64,000 nucleotides of DNA from Pseudomonas typographi (lineage in GTDB: Bacteria; Pseudomonadota; Gammaproteobacteria; Pseudomonadales; Pseudomonadaceae): contig NZ_JAAOCA010000022.1 in the NCBI RefSeq assembly GCF_014694385.1, positions 1 through 64,000 of the forward strand. Direction: 5' to 3'. Shown here one piece after another: positions 21,815 through 29,987 of this stretch (position 1 is its first letter; every line of letters begins with the position of its first letter). The translations under genes were made by a program, and so were the position numbers. The notes under the pieces were generated by a model that saw only the letters and a program-made list of their open reading frames with translations, was not told the origin of the DNA and did no database searches.

Positions 21815-22417
21815 ATGCAATTAAATGTAAATGACGCGCAAGCGATCGAAGTTTCCGAGCGGACTTTTGGTGGCGAGTTCAACGAGACCCTGGTTCACCA
21901 GGCAGTCGTAGCCTACATGGCCGGTGGTCGTCAGGGCAGCAAGCAGCAAAAGACCCGTTCTGACGTCGCCGGTGGCGGCAAGCGCCCCTGGCGCCAGAAG
22001 GGCACCGGCCGTGCCCGTGCCGGTACTATCCGTAGCCCGCTGTGGCGCGGCGGTGGTACCACCTTTGCTGCTCGCCCTCAGGATCACTCGCAGAAGCTCA
22101 ACAAGAAGATGTACCGCGCAGCCCTGCGCTCCATCCTCGCTGAGCTGGTGCGTACCGAGCGCCTGGTCGTGGTTCAGGACTTCGCCGTCGAAGCGCCAAA
22201 AACCAAAGACCTGCTGGGTAAGCTCACTGGCCTGGGCCTGACCGACGTGCTGATCGTTTCCGAAGCCGTCGACCAGAACCTGTACTTGGCCGCTCGCAAC
22301 CTGCCGCACGTCGACGTACGTGACGTTCAGGGTTCCGACCCGGTCAGCCTGATCGCCTACGACAAGGTGTTGATCACCGTGTCTGCCGTGAAGAAATTCG
22401 AGGAGCTGCTGGGATGA
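21815..22417 (+). CDS. rplD: 50S ribosomal protein L4
   Basis: L4 lines the nascent-peptide tunnel with its extended loop (GGGKRPWRQKGTGRARAG, about residues 51-68), the site where macrolide-resistance changes occur; the loop looks wild type. In enterobacteria L4 also represses the S10 operon. Length 200 residues. Its last four bases overlap rplW. Confidence 0.97.
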   Translation: MQLNVNDAQAIEVSERTFGGEFNETLVHQAVVAYMAGGRQGSKQQKTRSDVAGGGKRPWRQKGTGRARAGTIRSPLWRGGGTTFAARPQDHSQKLNKKMYRAALRSILAELVRTERLVVVQDFAVEAPKTKDLLGKLTGLGLTDVLIVSEAVDQNLYLAARNLPHVDVRDVQGSDPVSLIAYDKVLITVSAVKKFEELLG

Positions 22418-22713
22418 ACCAGGAACGCGTATTCAAAGTTCTGCTTGGCCCGCACGTTTCCGAGAAGGCTACCGTTCTGGCAGAGAAAAAAAGCCAGTTC
22501 GTCTTCAAGGTCGCGACTGACGCTACCAAGCTCGAAATCAAGAAGGCCGTCGAAACCCTGTTCAACGTGAAAGTCGCTGGCGTCACTACCCTCAATGTAC
22601 TGGGTAAGAGCAAGCGTACCGCCCGTGGTCTGGGTAAGCGTAATGACTGGAAGAAGGCCGTTGTCGCCCTTCAGCCGGGCCAAGATCTCGATTTCAGCAG
22701 CAACGCTGAGTAA
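22414..22713 (+). CDS. rplW: 50S ribosomal protein L23
   Basis: L23 sits at the tunnel exit and docks trigger factor and SRP. The 99 residues begin MNQERVFKVLLGPHVSEKA and end with the family's C-terminal strand. It overlaps rplD by ATGA. Confidence 0.97.
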   Translation: MNQERVFKVLLGPHVSEKATVLAEKKSQFVFKVATDATKLEIKKAVETLFNVKVAGVTTLNVLGKSKRTARGLGKRNDWKKAVVALQPGQDLDFSSNAE

Positions 22714-22727
22714 GGAAGGGGTGCATC

Positions 22728-23552
22728 ATGGCAATCGTTAAATGCAAGCCGACTTCCGCTGGCCGCCGTTTTGTGGTCAAGGTCGTCAACAAGGAGCTGC
22801 ACAAAGGCGCTCCTCACGCCCCCCTGCTCGAAAAGAAATCGAAGTCTGGTGGTCGTAACAACAATGGTCGCATCACCACGCGTCACGTAGGTGGCGGCCA
22901 TAAGCAGCACTATCGTCTGGTCGACTTCCGTCGCAACGACAAGGACGGCATCGCCGCCACTGTCGAGCGTATCGAATACGACCCGAACCGTACTGCTTTC
23001 ATCGCACTGGTTCTGTACGCAGACGGCGAGCGCCGTTACATCCTGGCGCCAAAAGGCGTTAGCGCTGGCGACCAACTGGTGGCGGGCGCGTTGGCCCCTA
23101 TCAAGGCCGGTAATACCCTGCAACTGCGTAACATTCCAGTCGGTTCCACCGTTCACGCTATCGAGTTGAAGCCGGGCAAAGGTGCCCAGATCGCTCGTTC
23201 CGCGGGTGCTTCGGCCCAGCTGGTTGCTCGTGAAGGTGTCTACGTGACTCTGCGTCTACGCTCTGGCGAGATGCGCAAGGTGCTGGCTGAATGCCGCGCG
23301 ACCCTGGGTGAAGTCTCGAATTCCGAGCACAGCCTGCGTTCGCTGGGTAAAGCGGGTGCCAAGCGCTGGCGTGGCGTTCGCCCAACCGTTCGTGGTGTTG
23401 CCATGAACCCGGTTGACCACCCACATGGTGGTGGTGAAGGCCGTACGTCTGGTGGTCGTCATCCGGTATCGCCGTGGGGCTTCCCAACCAAGGGTGCAAA
23501 GACCCGTGCTAACAAGCGTACCGACAAAATGATCGTCCGTCGTCGCAAGTAA
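22728..23552 (+). CDS. rplB: 50S ribosomal protein L2
   Basis: L2 is needed for subunit joining and peptidyl transferase activity. The C-terminal signature MNPVDHPHGGGEGR carries the conserved His (about residue 230) near the catalytic centre. Length 274 residues. Confidence 0.97.
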   Translation: MAIVKCKPTSAGRRFVVKVVNKELHKGAPHAPLLEKKSKSGGRNNNGRITTRHVGGGHKQHYRLVDFRRNDKDGIAATVERIEYDPNRTAFIALVLYADGERRYILAPKGVSAGDQLVAGALAPIKAGNTLQLRNIPVGSTVHAIELKPGKGAQIARSAGASAQLVAREGVYVTLRLRSGEMRKVLAECRATLGEVSNSEHSLRSLGKAGAKRWRGVRPTVRGVAMNPVDHPHGGGEGRTSGGRHPVSPWGFPTKGAKTRANKRTDKMIVRRRK

Positions 23553-23568
23553 ATAGAGGGATACGACA

Positions 23569-23844
23569 GTGCCACGTTCTCTGAAGAAAGGTCCTTTTAT
23601 CGATCTTCACCTGTTGAAGAAGGTCGAAGTGGCGGCGGAAAAGAATGATCGCAAACCGGTTAAAACCTGGTCGCGTCGTTCGATGATTCTGCCGCAAATG
23701 GTAGGTCTGACCATCGCCGTGCATAACGGCCGTCAACACGTTCCGGTTCTGGTAAGTGAAGACATGGTTGGCCATAAACTGGGCGAGTTCGCCGCTACCC
23801 GCACGTACCGCGGGCATGCTGCAGACAAGAAAGCCAAGCGCTAA
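23569..23844 (+). CDS. rpsS: 30S ribosomal protein S19
   Basis: S19 pairs with S13 in the 30S head near the A-site finger. The 91 residues start at GTG (PRSLKKGPFIDLHL) and contain GHKLGEFAATRTYRGH, the family signature. Confidence 0.97.
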   Translation: MPRSLKKGPFIDLHLLKKVEVAAEKNDRKPVKTWSRRSMILPQMVGLTIAVHNGRQHVPVLVSEDMVGHKLGEFAATRTYRGHAADKKAKR

Positions 23845-23854
23845 GGGGTAGGAA

Positions 23855-24187
23855 ATGGAAGTAGCCGCTAAGCTGTCGGGCGCTCGAATCTCCGCCCAGA
23901 AAGCCCGCTTGGTCGCCGACCAGATCCGCGGGAAGAAGGTGGGCGAAGCGCTCAACCTGTTGGCCTTCAGCAGCAAAAAAGCCGCTGAAATCGTGAAGAA
24001 AGTCCTTGAGTCGGCCGTTGCCAACGCCGAGCACAACGAAGGCGCCGACGTCGACGACCTTAAGGTGTCGACTGTCTTCGTTAACGAAGGGCGTTCGCTG
24101 AAGCGCATCATGCCGCGTGCCAAGGGCCGCGCTGATCGCATCGTCAAGCGGTCTTGCCATATCACTGTCAAGGTTGCGGACAAGTAA
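23855..24187 (+). CDS. rplV: 50S ribosomal protein L22
   Basis: L22 contributes the second protein loop of the exit-tunnel constriction. The 110 residues end in the hairpin RSLKRIMPRAKGRAD followed by the last strand; no macrolide-resistance insertion or deletion is seen. Confidence 0.97.
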   Translation: MEVAAKLSGARISAQKARLVADQIRGKKVGEALNLLAFSSKKAAEIVKKVLESAVANAEHNEGADVDDLKVSTVFVNEGRSLKRIMPRAKGRADRIVKRSCHITVKVADK

Positions 24188-24200
24188 CGGAGTCGATCAG

Positions 24201-24887
24201 ATGGGTCAGAAAGTACATCCCGTTGGCATCCGCCTGGGAATCGTCAAGGAGCACACTTCCGTCTGGTATGCAGGCGGTCGGACTTACGCAGACTATCTGC
24301 TTGCAGACCTGCGCACCCGTGAGTACCTCCAAGACAAATTAAAAAACGCGTCCGTCAGCCGCATCGATATTCATCGCCCGGCTCAAACCGCACGCATCAC
24401 CATCCACACCGCTCGTCCCGGCATCGTGATCGGCAAGAAGGGTGAAGATGTTGAAAAACTGCGCCAGGACCTGACCAAGCAAATGGGTGTGCCCGTGCAC
24501 ATCAACATCGAAGAGATCCGCAAGCCGGAGCTCGACGGTATGCTGGTTGCCCAGAGCGTAGCTCAGCAGCTGGAACGCCGCGTCATGTTCCGTCGCGCCA
24601 TGAAACGCGCCGTGCAGAACGCCATGCGTATTGGTGCCAAGGGCATCAAGATCCAGGTGAGTGGTCGTCTCGGCGGTGCTGAGATTGCACGTACGGAATG
24701 GTATCGCGAAGGTCGTGTGCCGCTGCACACCCTGCGTGCCGATATCGACTATGCCACCTACGAAGCGCACACCACTTACGGTGTGATCGGTGTCAAGGTT
24801 TGGATCTTCAAAGGCGAAGTCATTGGTGGCCGCCAGGAAGAACTGAAACCGCAAGCACCCGCGCCTCGTAAAAAAGCTGCCAAGTAA
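24201..24887 (+). CDS. rpsC: 30S ribosomal protein S3
   Basis: S3 forms part of the mRNA entry helicase site. The KH domain has IVIGKKGEDVEKLR (about residues 74-87). The frame is open from 24117 inside rplV, but the ATG at 24201 follows AACGGAG and gives the normal 228 residues beginning MGQKVHPVGIRLG. Confidence 0.97.
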   Translation: MGQKVHPVGIRLGIVKEHTSVWYAGGRTYADYLLADLRTREYLQDKLKNASVSRIDIHRPAQTARITIHTARPGIVIGKKGEDVEKLRQDLTKQMGVPVHINIEEIRKPELDGMLVAQSVAQQLERRVMFRRAMKRAVQNAMRIGAKGIKIQVSGRLGGAEIARTEWYREGRVPLHTLRADIDYATYEAHTTYGVIGVKVWIFKGEVIGGRQEELKPQAPAPRKKAAK

Positions 24888-24899
24888 GGGGTACGCCAA

Positions 24900-25313
24900 A
24901 TGTTGCAACCAAAGCGTACAAAATTCCGCAAGCAAATGACCGGCCACAACCGTGGCTTGGCTCAGCGCGGTAGCAAGGTCAGCTTCGGTGAATTCGCACT
25001 GAAGGCTGTATCTCGCGGTCGTCTCACCGCCCGCCAAATCGAGTCGGCGCGTCGTGCGCTGACCCGTCACGTAAAACGTGGCGGCAAGATCTGGATTCGT
25101 GTGTTCCCGGACAAACCGGTTACCAAGAAGCCCCTCGAGGTTCGGATGGGTAAAGGTAAGGGTAACGTGGAATACTGGGTTGCCCAGATTCAACCGGGCA
25201 AAGTCCTGTACGAAATCGAGGGTGTTTCCGAGCAACTGGCTCGCGAGGCATTTGCCCTGGCCGCTGCCAAGCTGCCATTGGCGACCTCCTTTGTTAAGCG
25301 GACGGTGATGTGA
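24900..25313 (+). CDS. rplP: 50S ribosomal protein L16
   Basis: L16 supports the A-site of the 50S subunit. The 137 residues include [15 protein letters not shown] at the N-terminus and the conserved Arg-containing segment near residue 80 (the arginine hydroxylated by YcfD-type enzymes in E. coli). Its TGA overlaps the ATG of rpmC. Confidence 0.97.
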
Positions 25314-25504
25314 TGAAAGCGAACGAACTTCGTGAAAAATCAGCACAGCAACTGAACGAGCAACTGCTCGGCTTGCTGCGCGATCAGTTCAATCTGCGCA
25401 TGCAGAAGGCAACTGGTCAGTTGGGGCAGTCTCACCTGCTCTCGCAAGTGAAGCGTGACATCGCTCGCGTGAAAACTGTGCTCAACCAGCAGGCAGGTAA
25501 GTGA
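25313..25504 (+). CDS. rpmC: 50S ribosomal protein L29
   Basis: L29 is a helical protein at the tunnel exit. The 63-residue form starting [10 protein letters not shown] is the Pseudomonas length; an in-frame GTG one codon earlier is disfavoured because the TGATG overlap couples it to rplP. Confidence 0.95.
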
Positions 25505-25506
25505 TC

Positions 25507-25773
25507 ATGGCTGAAGCCGAAAAAACCGTCCGTACGCTGACTGGCCGTGTGGTCAGCGACAAAATGGACAAAACCATCACCGTTCTGATCGAGCGTCGCG
25601 TCAAGCACCCGATCTACGGCAAATACGTCAAGCGTTCGACCAAGCTGCACGCCCACGACGAGACCAACCAGTGCCACATTGGCGACAAGGTTACCATCCG
25701 CGAAATTCGCCCGATGGCTAAAACCAAGTGCTGGGCGTTGGTTGAAGTCGTTGAGCGCGCTGTTGAAGTCTAA
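25507..25773 (+). CDS. rpsQ: 30S ribosomal protein S17
   Basis: S17 is a primary 16S rRNA binder with an OB fold. It has the GRVVSDKMDKTITVL strand and the family signature GDKVTIREIRPMAKTK. The ATG at 25507, not the in-frame upstream GTG at 25501, gives the standard 88 residues. Confidence 0.95.
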   Translation: MAEAEKTVRTLTGRVVSDKMDKTITVLIERRVKHPIYGKYVKRSTKLHAHDETNQCHIGDKVTIREIRPMAKTKCWALVEVVERAVEV

Positions 25774-25796
25774 GGGCTAGGGGTCGGAGATATTTT

Positions 25797-26165
25797 ATGA
25801 TTCAGACTCAATCGATGCTCGATGTGGCCGATAACAGCGGCGCTCGTCGTGTCATGTGCATCAAGGTGCTCGGTGGTTCCCACCGCCGTTACGCCGGAAT
25901 CGGTGACATCATCAAAGTAACCGTTAAGGAAGCGATTCCTCGTGGCAAGGTCAAGAAAGGCCAGGTCATGACGGCGGTGGTAGTTCGTACTCGTCATGGC
26001 GTTCGCCGCCCTGACGGTTCGATCATCCGTTTCGACGGCAACGCTGCTGTTCTGCTGAACAACAAGCAAGAGCCGATCGGCACCCGTATCTTTGGGCCAG
26101 TGACCCGTGAACTCCGTTCTGAGAAGTTCATGAAGATCGTCTCGCTCGCCCCAGAAGTGCTGTAA
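25797..26165 (+). CDS. rplN: 50S ribosomal protein L14
   Basis: L14 lies at the subunit interface and is the docking site of the silencing factor RsfS. The 122 residues begin MIQTQSMLDVADNSGAR and include the signature around GDIIKVTVKEAIPRGKVKKG. It opens the spc gene group without an obvious promoter of its own here. Confidence 0.97.
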   Translation: MIQTQSMLDVADNSGARRVMCIKVLGGSHRRYAGIGDIIKVTVKEAIPRGKVKKGQVMTAVVVRTRHGVRRPDGSIIRFDGNAAVLLNNKQEPIGTRIFGPVTRELRSEKFMKIVSLAPEVL

Positions 26166-26176
26166 GGAGATCCGAC

Positions 26177-26491
26177 ATGCAAAAGATTCGTCGTGACGAC
26201 GAGATCATCGTGATCGCCGGCAAAGACAAGGGCAAGCGCGGTAAGGTGCTGAAGGTTCTGGCTGACGACCGCCTGGTCGTTGGCGGTGTGAACCTGGTCA
26301 AGCGCCATACCAAGCCGAATCCAATGGCTGGCATTCAGGGCGGTATCGTCGAGAAAGAGGCGCCGCTGCACGCTTCCAACGTTGCCATTTTCAACAGCGA
26401 AACCAACAAGGCTGACCGCGTGGGTTTCAAGGTTGAAGAAGGCAAGAAAATTCGTGTCTTCAAGTCGACCCAAAAAGCGGTTGATGCTTGA
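26177..26491 (+). CDS. rplX: 50S ribosomal protein L24
   Basis: L24 initiates 50S assembly. A KOW motif (DDEIIVIAGKDKGKRGKVLKV) is at residues 7-27. Length 104 residues. A clear AAGGAG precedes the ATG. Confidence 0.97.
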   Translation: MQKIRRDDEIIVIAGKDKGKRGKVLKVLADDRLVVGGVNLVKRHTKPNPMAGIQGGIVEKEAPLHASNVAIFNSETNKADRVGFKVEEGKKIRVFKSTQKAVDA

Positions 26492-26511
26492 ACACTGCTA
26501 GGTAAATGACC

Positions 26512-27051
26512 ATGGCACGACTCAAAGAGATTTACCGGAAGGAAATCGCTCCCAAGCTTAAGGAAGAACTTAAGCTTGCAAACGTGATGGAAGTTCCGCG
26601 CGTTACCAAGATCACCCTGAACATGGGCCTGGGCGAAGCGATCGGTGATAAAAAGGTCATCGAGCACGCGGTCGCTGACCTGGAAAAAATCACTGGCCAA
26701 AAGCCGGTGGTGACCTTCGCTCGCAAGTCCATCGCAGGTTTCAAGGTTCGCGAAGGCTGGCCGATTGGCGTCAAGGTTACCCTGCGTCGCGATCGTATGT
26801 ACGAGTTCCTGGATCGCCTGTTGTCGATCTCCCTGCCTCGGGTTCGCGACTTTCGCGGCCTGAATGCCAAGTCCTTCGATGGCCGCGGTAACTACAGCAT
26901 GGGTGTGAAAGAGCAGATCATCTTCCCGGAAATCGATTACGACAAGATCGATGCTCTTCGCGGTCTGGACATTACCCTGACCACCACTGCCCGTTCGGAC
27001 GACGAAGGCCGCGCCTTGCTGCGCGCTTTCAAGTTCCCGTTCCGTAATTGA
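26512..27051 (+). CDS. rplE: 50S ribosomal protein L5
   Basis: L5 binds 5S rRNA and contacts the P-site tRNA. The 179 residues carry the signature LNMGLGEAIGDKK. The ATG at 26512 is chosen over the in-frame ATG two codons earlier because it gives the known MARLKEIY terminus. Confidence 0.95.
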   Translation: MARLKEIYRKEIAPKLKEELKLANVMEVPRVTKITLNMGLGEAIGDKKVIEHAVADLEKITGQKPVVTFARKSIAGFKVREGWPIGVKVTLRRDRMYEFLDRLLSISLPRVRDFRGLNAKSFDGRGNYSMGVKEQIIFPEIDYDKIDALRGLDITLTTTARSDDEGRALLRAFKFPFRN

Positions 27052-27064
27052 TTGGAGTCGGATA

Positions 27065-27370
27065 ATGGCTAAGAAGAGTATGAAAAACCGCGAGCTGAAG
27101 CGCCAGAAGACGGTCGCCAAGTTCGCAACCAAGCGCGCTGCGCTGAAAGCAACCATCGTTAACCAGGAGGCCACTCCTGAAGACCGCTGGAACGCTACCA
27201 TCGCACTGCAAAAGCAGCCGCGCGACGCGAGCTCTTCGCGCCTGCGTAACCGCTGCCGCCTGACCGGTCGCCCGCACGGTGTTTACCGTAAGTTCGGCCT
27301 GTCGCGTAACAAGCTGCGTGAAGCGGCCATGCGCGGTGACGTACCAGGCTTGGTCAAGGCCAGCTGGTAA
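27065..27370 (+). CDS. rpsN: 30S ribosomal protein S14 (zinc-free form)
   Basis: S14 is a late-assembling head protein. The 101-residue form lacks the four-cysteine zinc site of the short S14 type and carries NRCRLTGRPHGVYRKFGLSR. It is followed by an unusually long 194-base gap. Confidence 0.96.
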   Translation: MAKKSMKNRELKRQKTVAKFATKRAALKATIVNQEATPEDRWNATIALQKQPRDASSSRLRNRCRLTGRPHGVYRKFGLSRNKLREAAMRGDVPGLVKASW

Positions 27371-27419
27371 TACGCCGATTGGCGCCGGTGGTCTCCGACC
27401 GCCGGTTAGCCGACAAGCC

Positions 27420-27445
27420 AATCAAGCCCCTTTTGGGGCTTGATT
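27420..27445 (+). terminator. Perfect 11-bp hairpin in the rpsN-rpsH gap
   Basis: AATCAAGCCCC pairs with GGGGCTTGATT around TTTT. It is followed by CGTTTCC, so it lacks a strong U-tract; a processing or attenuating structure is more likely than a full terminator. Confidence 0.5.
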
Positions 27446-27521
27446 CGTTTCCGAGGTGCCTCTAGAATGACCGGCTCGCCTGAGCCCGGGGTTTTCAAGG
27501 GCACCATTCAGGCGGTCTATA

Positions 27522-27543
27522 CGGCCGAAAGGCCCGTTTTTTT
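27522..27543 (+). terminator. Small GC hairpin with U-tract in the rpsN-rpsH gap
   Basis: GGCC-GAAA-GGCC is followed by CG and seven T residues, ending about 20 bases before the rpsH start. The stem is short, so termination is expected to be partial. Confidence 0.4.
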
Positions 27544-27564
27544 CGTATCAGGAGCATCAAGCCC

Positions 27565-27957
27565 ATGAGTATGCAGGACCCGTTAGCGGACATGCTAACT
27601 CGCATCCGTAATGCCCAGATGGCTGAAAAGTCCGTTGTAAGCATGCCTTCGTCCAAACTGAAGGTTGCTGTTGCCAAAGTTCTCAAAGACGAAGGCTACA
27701 TCGCGGGTTATCAGGTCACTGGCGACGCGAAGCCCTCGCTGTCCCTCGAACTGAAATATTTCGAAGGCCGCCCGGTCATCGAAGAGGTCAAGCGCGTCAG
27801 CCGCCCAGGCCTACGTCGTTACAAGTCCGTCGATGATCTGCCGAAAGTTCGTGGCGGTCTTGGCGTTTCCATCGTCTCCACCAACAAAGGTGTGATGACG
27901 GATCGTGCTGCACGCGCTGCCGGTGTCGGTGGCGAAGTGCTTTGCACCGTGTTCTAA
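27565..27957 (+). CDS. rpsH: 30S ribosomal protein S8
   Basis: S8 is a primary 16S rRNA binder and the translational repressor of the spc operon in E. coli. The 130 residues begin MSMQDPLADMLTRIRNAQ and end GVGGEVLCTVF, both family signatures. AGGAG lies 11 bases upstream. Confidence 0.97.
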   Translation: MSMQDPLADMLTRIRNAQMAEKSVVSMPSSKLKVAVAKVLKDEGYIAGYQVTGDAKPSLSLELKYFEGRPVIEEVKRVSRPGLRRYKSVDDLPKVRGGLGVSIVSTNKGVMTDRAARAAGVGGEVLCTVF

Positions 27958-27971
27958 GAGGGGGGATCAGC

Positions 27972-28505
27972 ATGTCACGCGTCGCTAAGAACCCCGTCAA
28001 GCTACCGGCTGGCGTTGAAATCAAATTCGCCGGCCAGGTGCTCTTGATCAAGGGTGCCAAGGGTACTCTGGAACTGAACGTTCACAACTCTGTAGAAGTC
28101 ACCGAAGAAAGCGGCGAACTGCGTTTCGTAGCCCGCAATGGCGACCAACAGACCCGCGCCATGGCCGGTACCACCCGGGCACTGGTCAACAACATGGTCC
28201 AGGGCGTAAGCCAAGGCTTCGAGCGCAAGCTCCAGCTGGTCGGCGTTGGTTATAAGGCTCAAGCCAAAGGCCAGGTGCTGTCCCTGTCTCTGGGCTTCTC
28301 CCACCCTGTGGACTATCAGCTGCCGGAAGGCGTTGTCGCTGAAACTCCAAGCCAGACCGATATCCTGATCAAAGGTATCGACAAGCAGCTCGTGGGCCAA
28401 GTCGCCGCGGAAATCCGCGACTTCCGTCGTCCAGAGCCGTACAAAGGTAAGGGTGTCCGTTACGCGGATGAAATCGTCCGCCGTAAAGAAGCCAAGAAGA
28501 AGTAG
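27972..28505 (+). CDS. rplF: 50S ribosomal protein L6
   Basis: L6 has two repeated domains at the base of the L7/L12 stalk. The C-terminal signature is PEPYKGKGVRYADE. The frame is open from 27942 within rpsH, but the ATG at 27972 gives the standard 177 residues beginning MSRVAKNPVKLP. Confidence 0.96.
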   Translation: MSRVAKNPVKLPAGVEIKFAGQVLLIKGAKGTLELNVHNSVEVTEESGELRFVARNGDQQTRAMAGTTRALVNNMVQGVSQGFERKLQLVGVGYKAQAKGQVLSLSLGFSHPVDYQLPEGVVAETPSQTDILIKGIDKQLVGQVAAEIRDFRRPEPYKGKGVRYADEIVRRKEAKKK

Positions 28506-28515
28506 GGCCTAGCAA

Positions 28516-28866
28516 ATGACCGACAAAAAAGTTACTCGTCTGCGTCGCGCTCGCAAAGCACGCCTGAAAATGCACGAGCTCGAAGCCGTGCGTCTGTGCG
28601 TGTATCGCTCTTCGCAGCACATCTATGCCCAGGTCATTTCGGCCGACGGCAGCAAGGTTCTGGCGAGCGCCTCGACCTTGGACAAAGAACTGCGTGATGG
28701 TGCCACTGGCAACGTCGATGCCGCCTCCAGGGTGGGCAAACTGGTTGCCGAACGCGCCAAGGCGGCCGGTATTTCTCAAGTCGCTTTCGACCGTTCCGGC
28801 TTCAAGTACCACGGCCGTGTCAAAGCACTGGCTGATGCTGCTCGTGAAGGCGGGCTGGAGTTCTAA
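28516..28866 (+). CDS. rplR: 50S ribosomal protein L18
   Basis: L18 carries 5S rRNA to the 50S subunit together with L5. The 116 residues end with FDRSGFKYHGRVKALADAAR and GLEF, the family's C-terminus. Confidence 0.97.
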   Translation: MTDKKVTRLRRARKARLKMHELEAVRLCVYRSSQHIYAQVISADGSKVLASASTLDKELRDGATGNVDAASRVGKLVAERAKAAGISQVAFDRSGFKYHGRVKALADAAREGGLEF

Positions 28867-28869
28867 GTT

Positions 28870-29370
28870 ATGGCTAACAACGACCAAAAACGCGACGAAG
28901 GCTACATTGAGAAGCTGGTTCAGGTTAACCGCGTAGCCAAGACCGTCAAGGGCGGCCGTATCTTCACCTTCACCGCACTGACCGTAGTGGGTGATGGCAA
29001 GGGTCGCGTCGGCTTCGGCCGTGGCAAATCCCGCGAAGTGCCTGCCGCTATCCAGAAGGCGATGGAAGCTGCGCGCCGCAACATGATTCAGGTAGACCTT
29101 AAAGGTACCACCCTGCAATACGCCACCAAGGCCACCCACGGTGCCTCGAAGGTGTACATGCAGCCTGCTTCCGAAGGTACCGGCATCATTGCCGGCGGCG
29201 CCATGCGTGCCGTGCTGGAAGTGGCCGGCGTGCAGAACGTTCTGGCCAAGTGCTATGGCTCGACCAACCCAGTGAACGTGGTGCACGCCACTTTCAACGG
29301 GCTGAAAGCCATGCAGTCTCCTGATTCCATCGCCGCCAAGCGTGGCAAGAGCATCGAGGAGATTCTGTAA
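28870..29370 (+). CDS. rpsE: 30S ribosomal protein S5
   Basis: S5 takes part in mRNA entry and decoding fidelity. The double-stranded RNA-binding-like N-domain contains the spectinomycin-site loop NRVAKTVKGGRIF (about residues 18-30) in wild-type form. Length 166 residues; the gap from rplR is three bases. Confidence 0.97.
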   Translation: MANNDQKRDEGYIEKLVQVNRVAKTVKGGRIFTFTALTVVGDGKGRVGFGRGKSREVPAAIQKAMEAARRNMIQVDLKGTTLQYATKATHGASKVYMQPASEGTGIIAGGAMRAVLEVAGVQNVLAKCYGSTNPVNVVHATFNGLKAMQSPDSIAAKRGKSIEEIL

Positions 29371-29372
29371 TC

Positions 29373-29549
29373 ATGGCTACCGTTAAAGTTACGCTGGTCA
29401 AAAGCACCGCTGGCCGCCTGCCCAACCACAAGCTGTGCGTTAAGGGCCTGGGGCTGCGCCGTATCGGTCACACCGTGGAAGTCGAAGATACTCCGGCTAA
29501 CCGCGGGATGATCAATAAGGCTTACTACATGCTGCGCGTCGAGGGTTAA
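29373..29549 (+). CDS. rpmD: 50S ribosomal protein L30
   Basis: This 58-residue gene runs from the ATG at 29373 (ATVKVTLVKSTAGRLPNHK) to the TAA at 29547, and contains the conserved KGLGLRRIGHTVEVED segment. L30 is a small ferredoxin-fold protein of the 50S subunit. It sits two bases after rpsE and three before rplO. Confidence 0.96.
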   Translation: MATVKVTLVKSTAGRLPNHKLCVKGLGLRRIGHTVEVEDTPANRGMINKAYYMLRVEG

Positions 29550-29552
29550 TCG

Positions 29553-29987
29553 ATGAAACTCAATGATCTGAGTCCAGCGCCGGGTTCCCGTCGCGAGAAG
29601 CATCGCCCTGGTCGTGGCATCGGCAGCGGTCTGGGTAAGACCGGCGGCCGGGGCCACAAGGGCCAAACCTCCCGTTCCGGTGGCTCCATCGCTCCGGGCT
29701 TCGAGGGTGGTCAACAGCCTCTGCACCGTCGTTTGCCGAAATTCGGCTTCGTTTCCCTCAAGGCGATGGACCGTGCCGAAGTGCGTACTTCGGAACTGGC
29801 CAAAGTTCAGGGTGACGTGGTTTCGGTTCAGTCGCTGAAAGAGGCCAATGTCATCAACCAGAACGTTCGGCGCGTTAAAGTCGTGCTGTCTGGTGACGTG
29901 ACGCGTGCGGTCACTCTGAAGGGTATCGGCGCCACCAAAGGTGCGCGTGCGGCTATCGAAGCAGCTGGCGGCAAGTTCGAGGAATAA
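29553..29987 (+). CDS. rplO: 50S ribosomal protein L15
   Basis: L15 is a late-assembly protein with a long basic, glycine-rich N-terminal tail (residues 1-55, including GSGLGKTGGRGHKGQ) that threads into 23S rRNA. Length 144 residues. Its stop directly abuts the secY start. Confidence 0.97.
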   Translation: MKLNDLSPAPGSRREKHRPGRGIGSGLGKTGGRGHKGQTSRSGGSIAPGFEGGQQPLHRRLPKFGFVSLKAMDRAEVRTSELAKVQGDVVSVQSLKEANVINQNVRRVKVVLSGDVTRAVTLKGIGATKGARAAIEAAGGKFEE

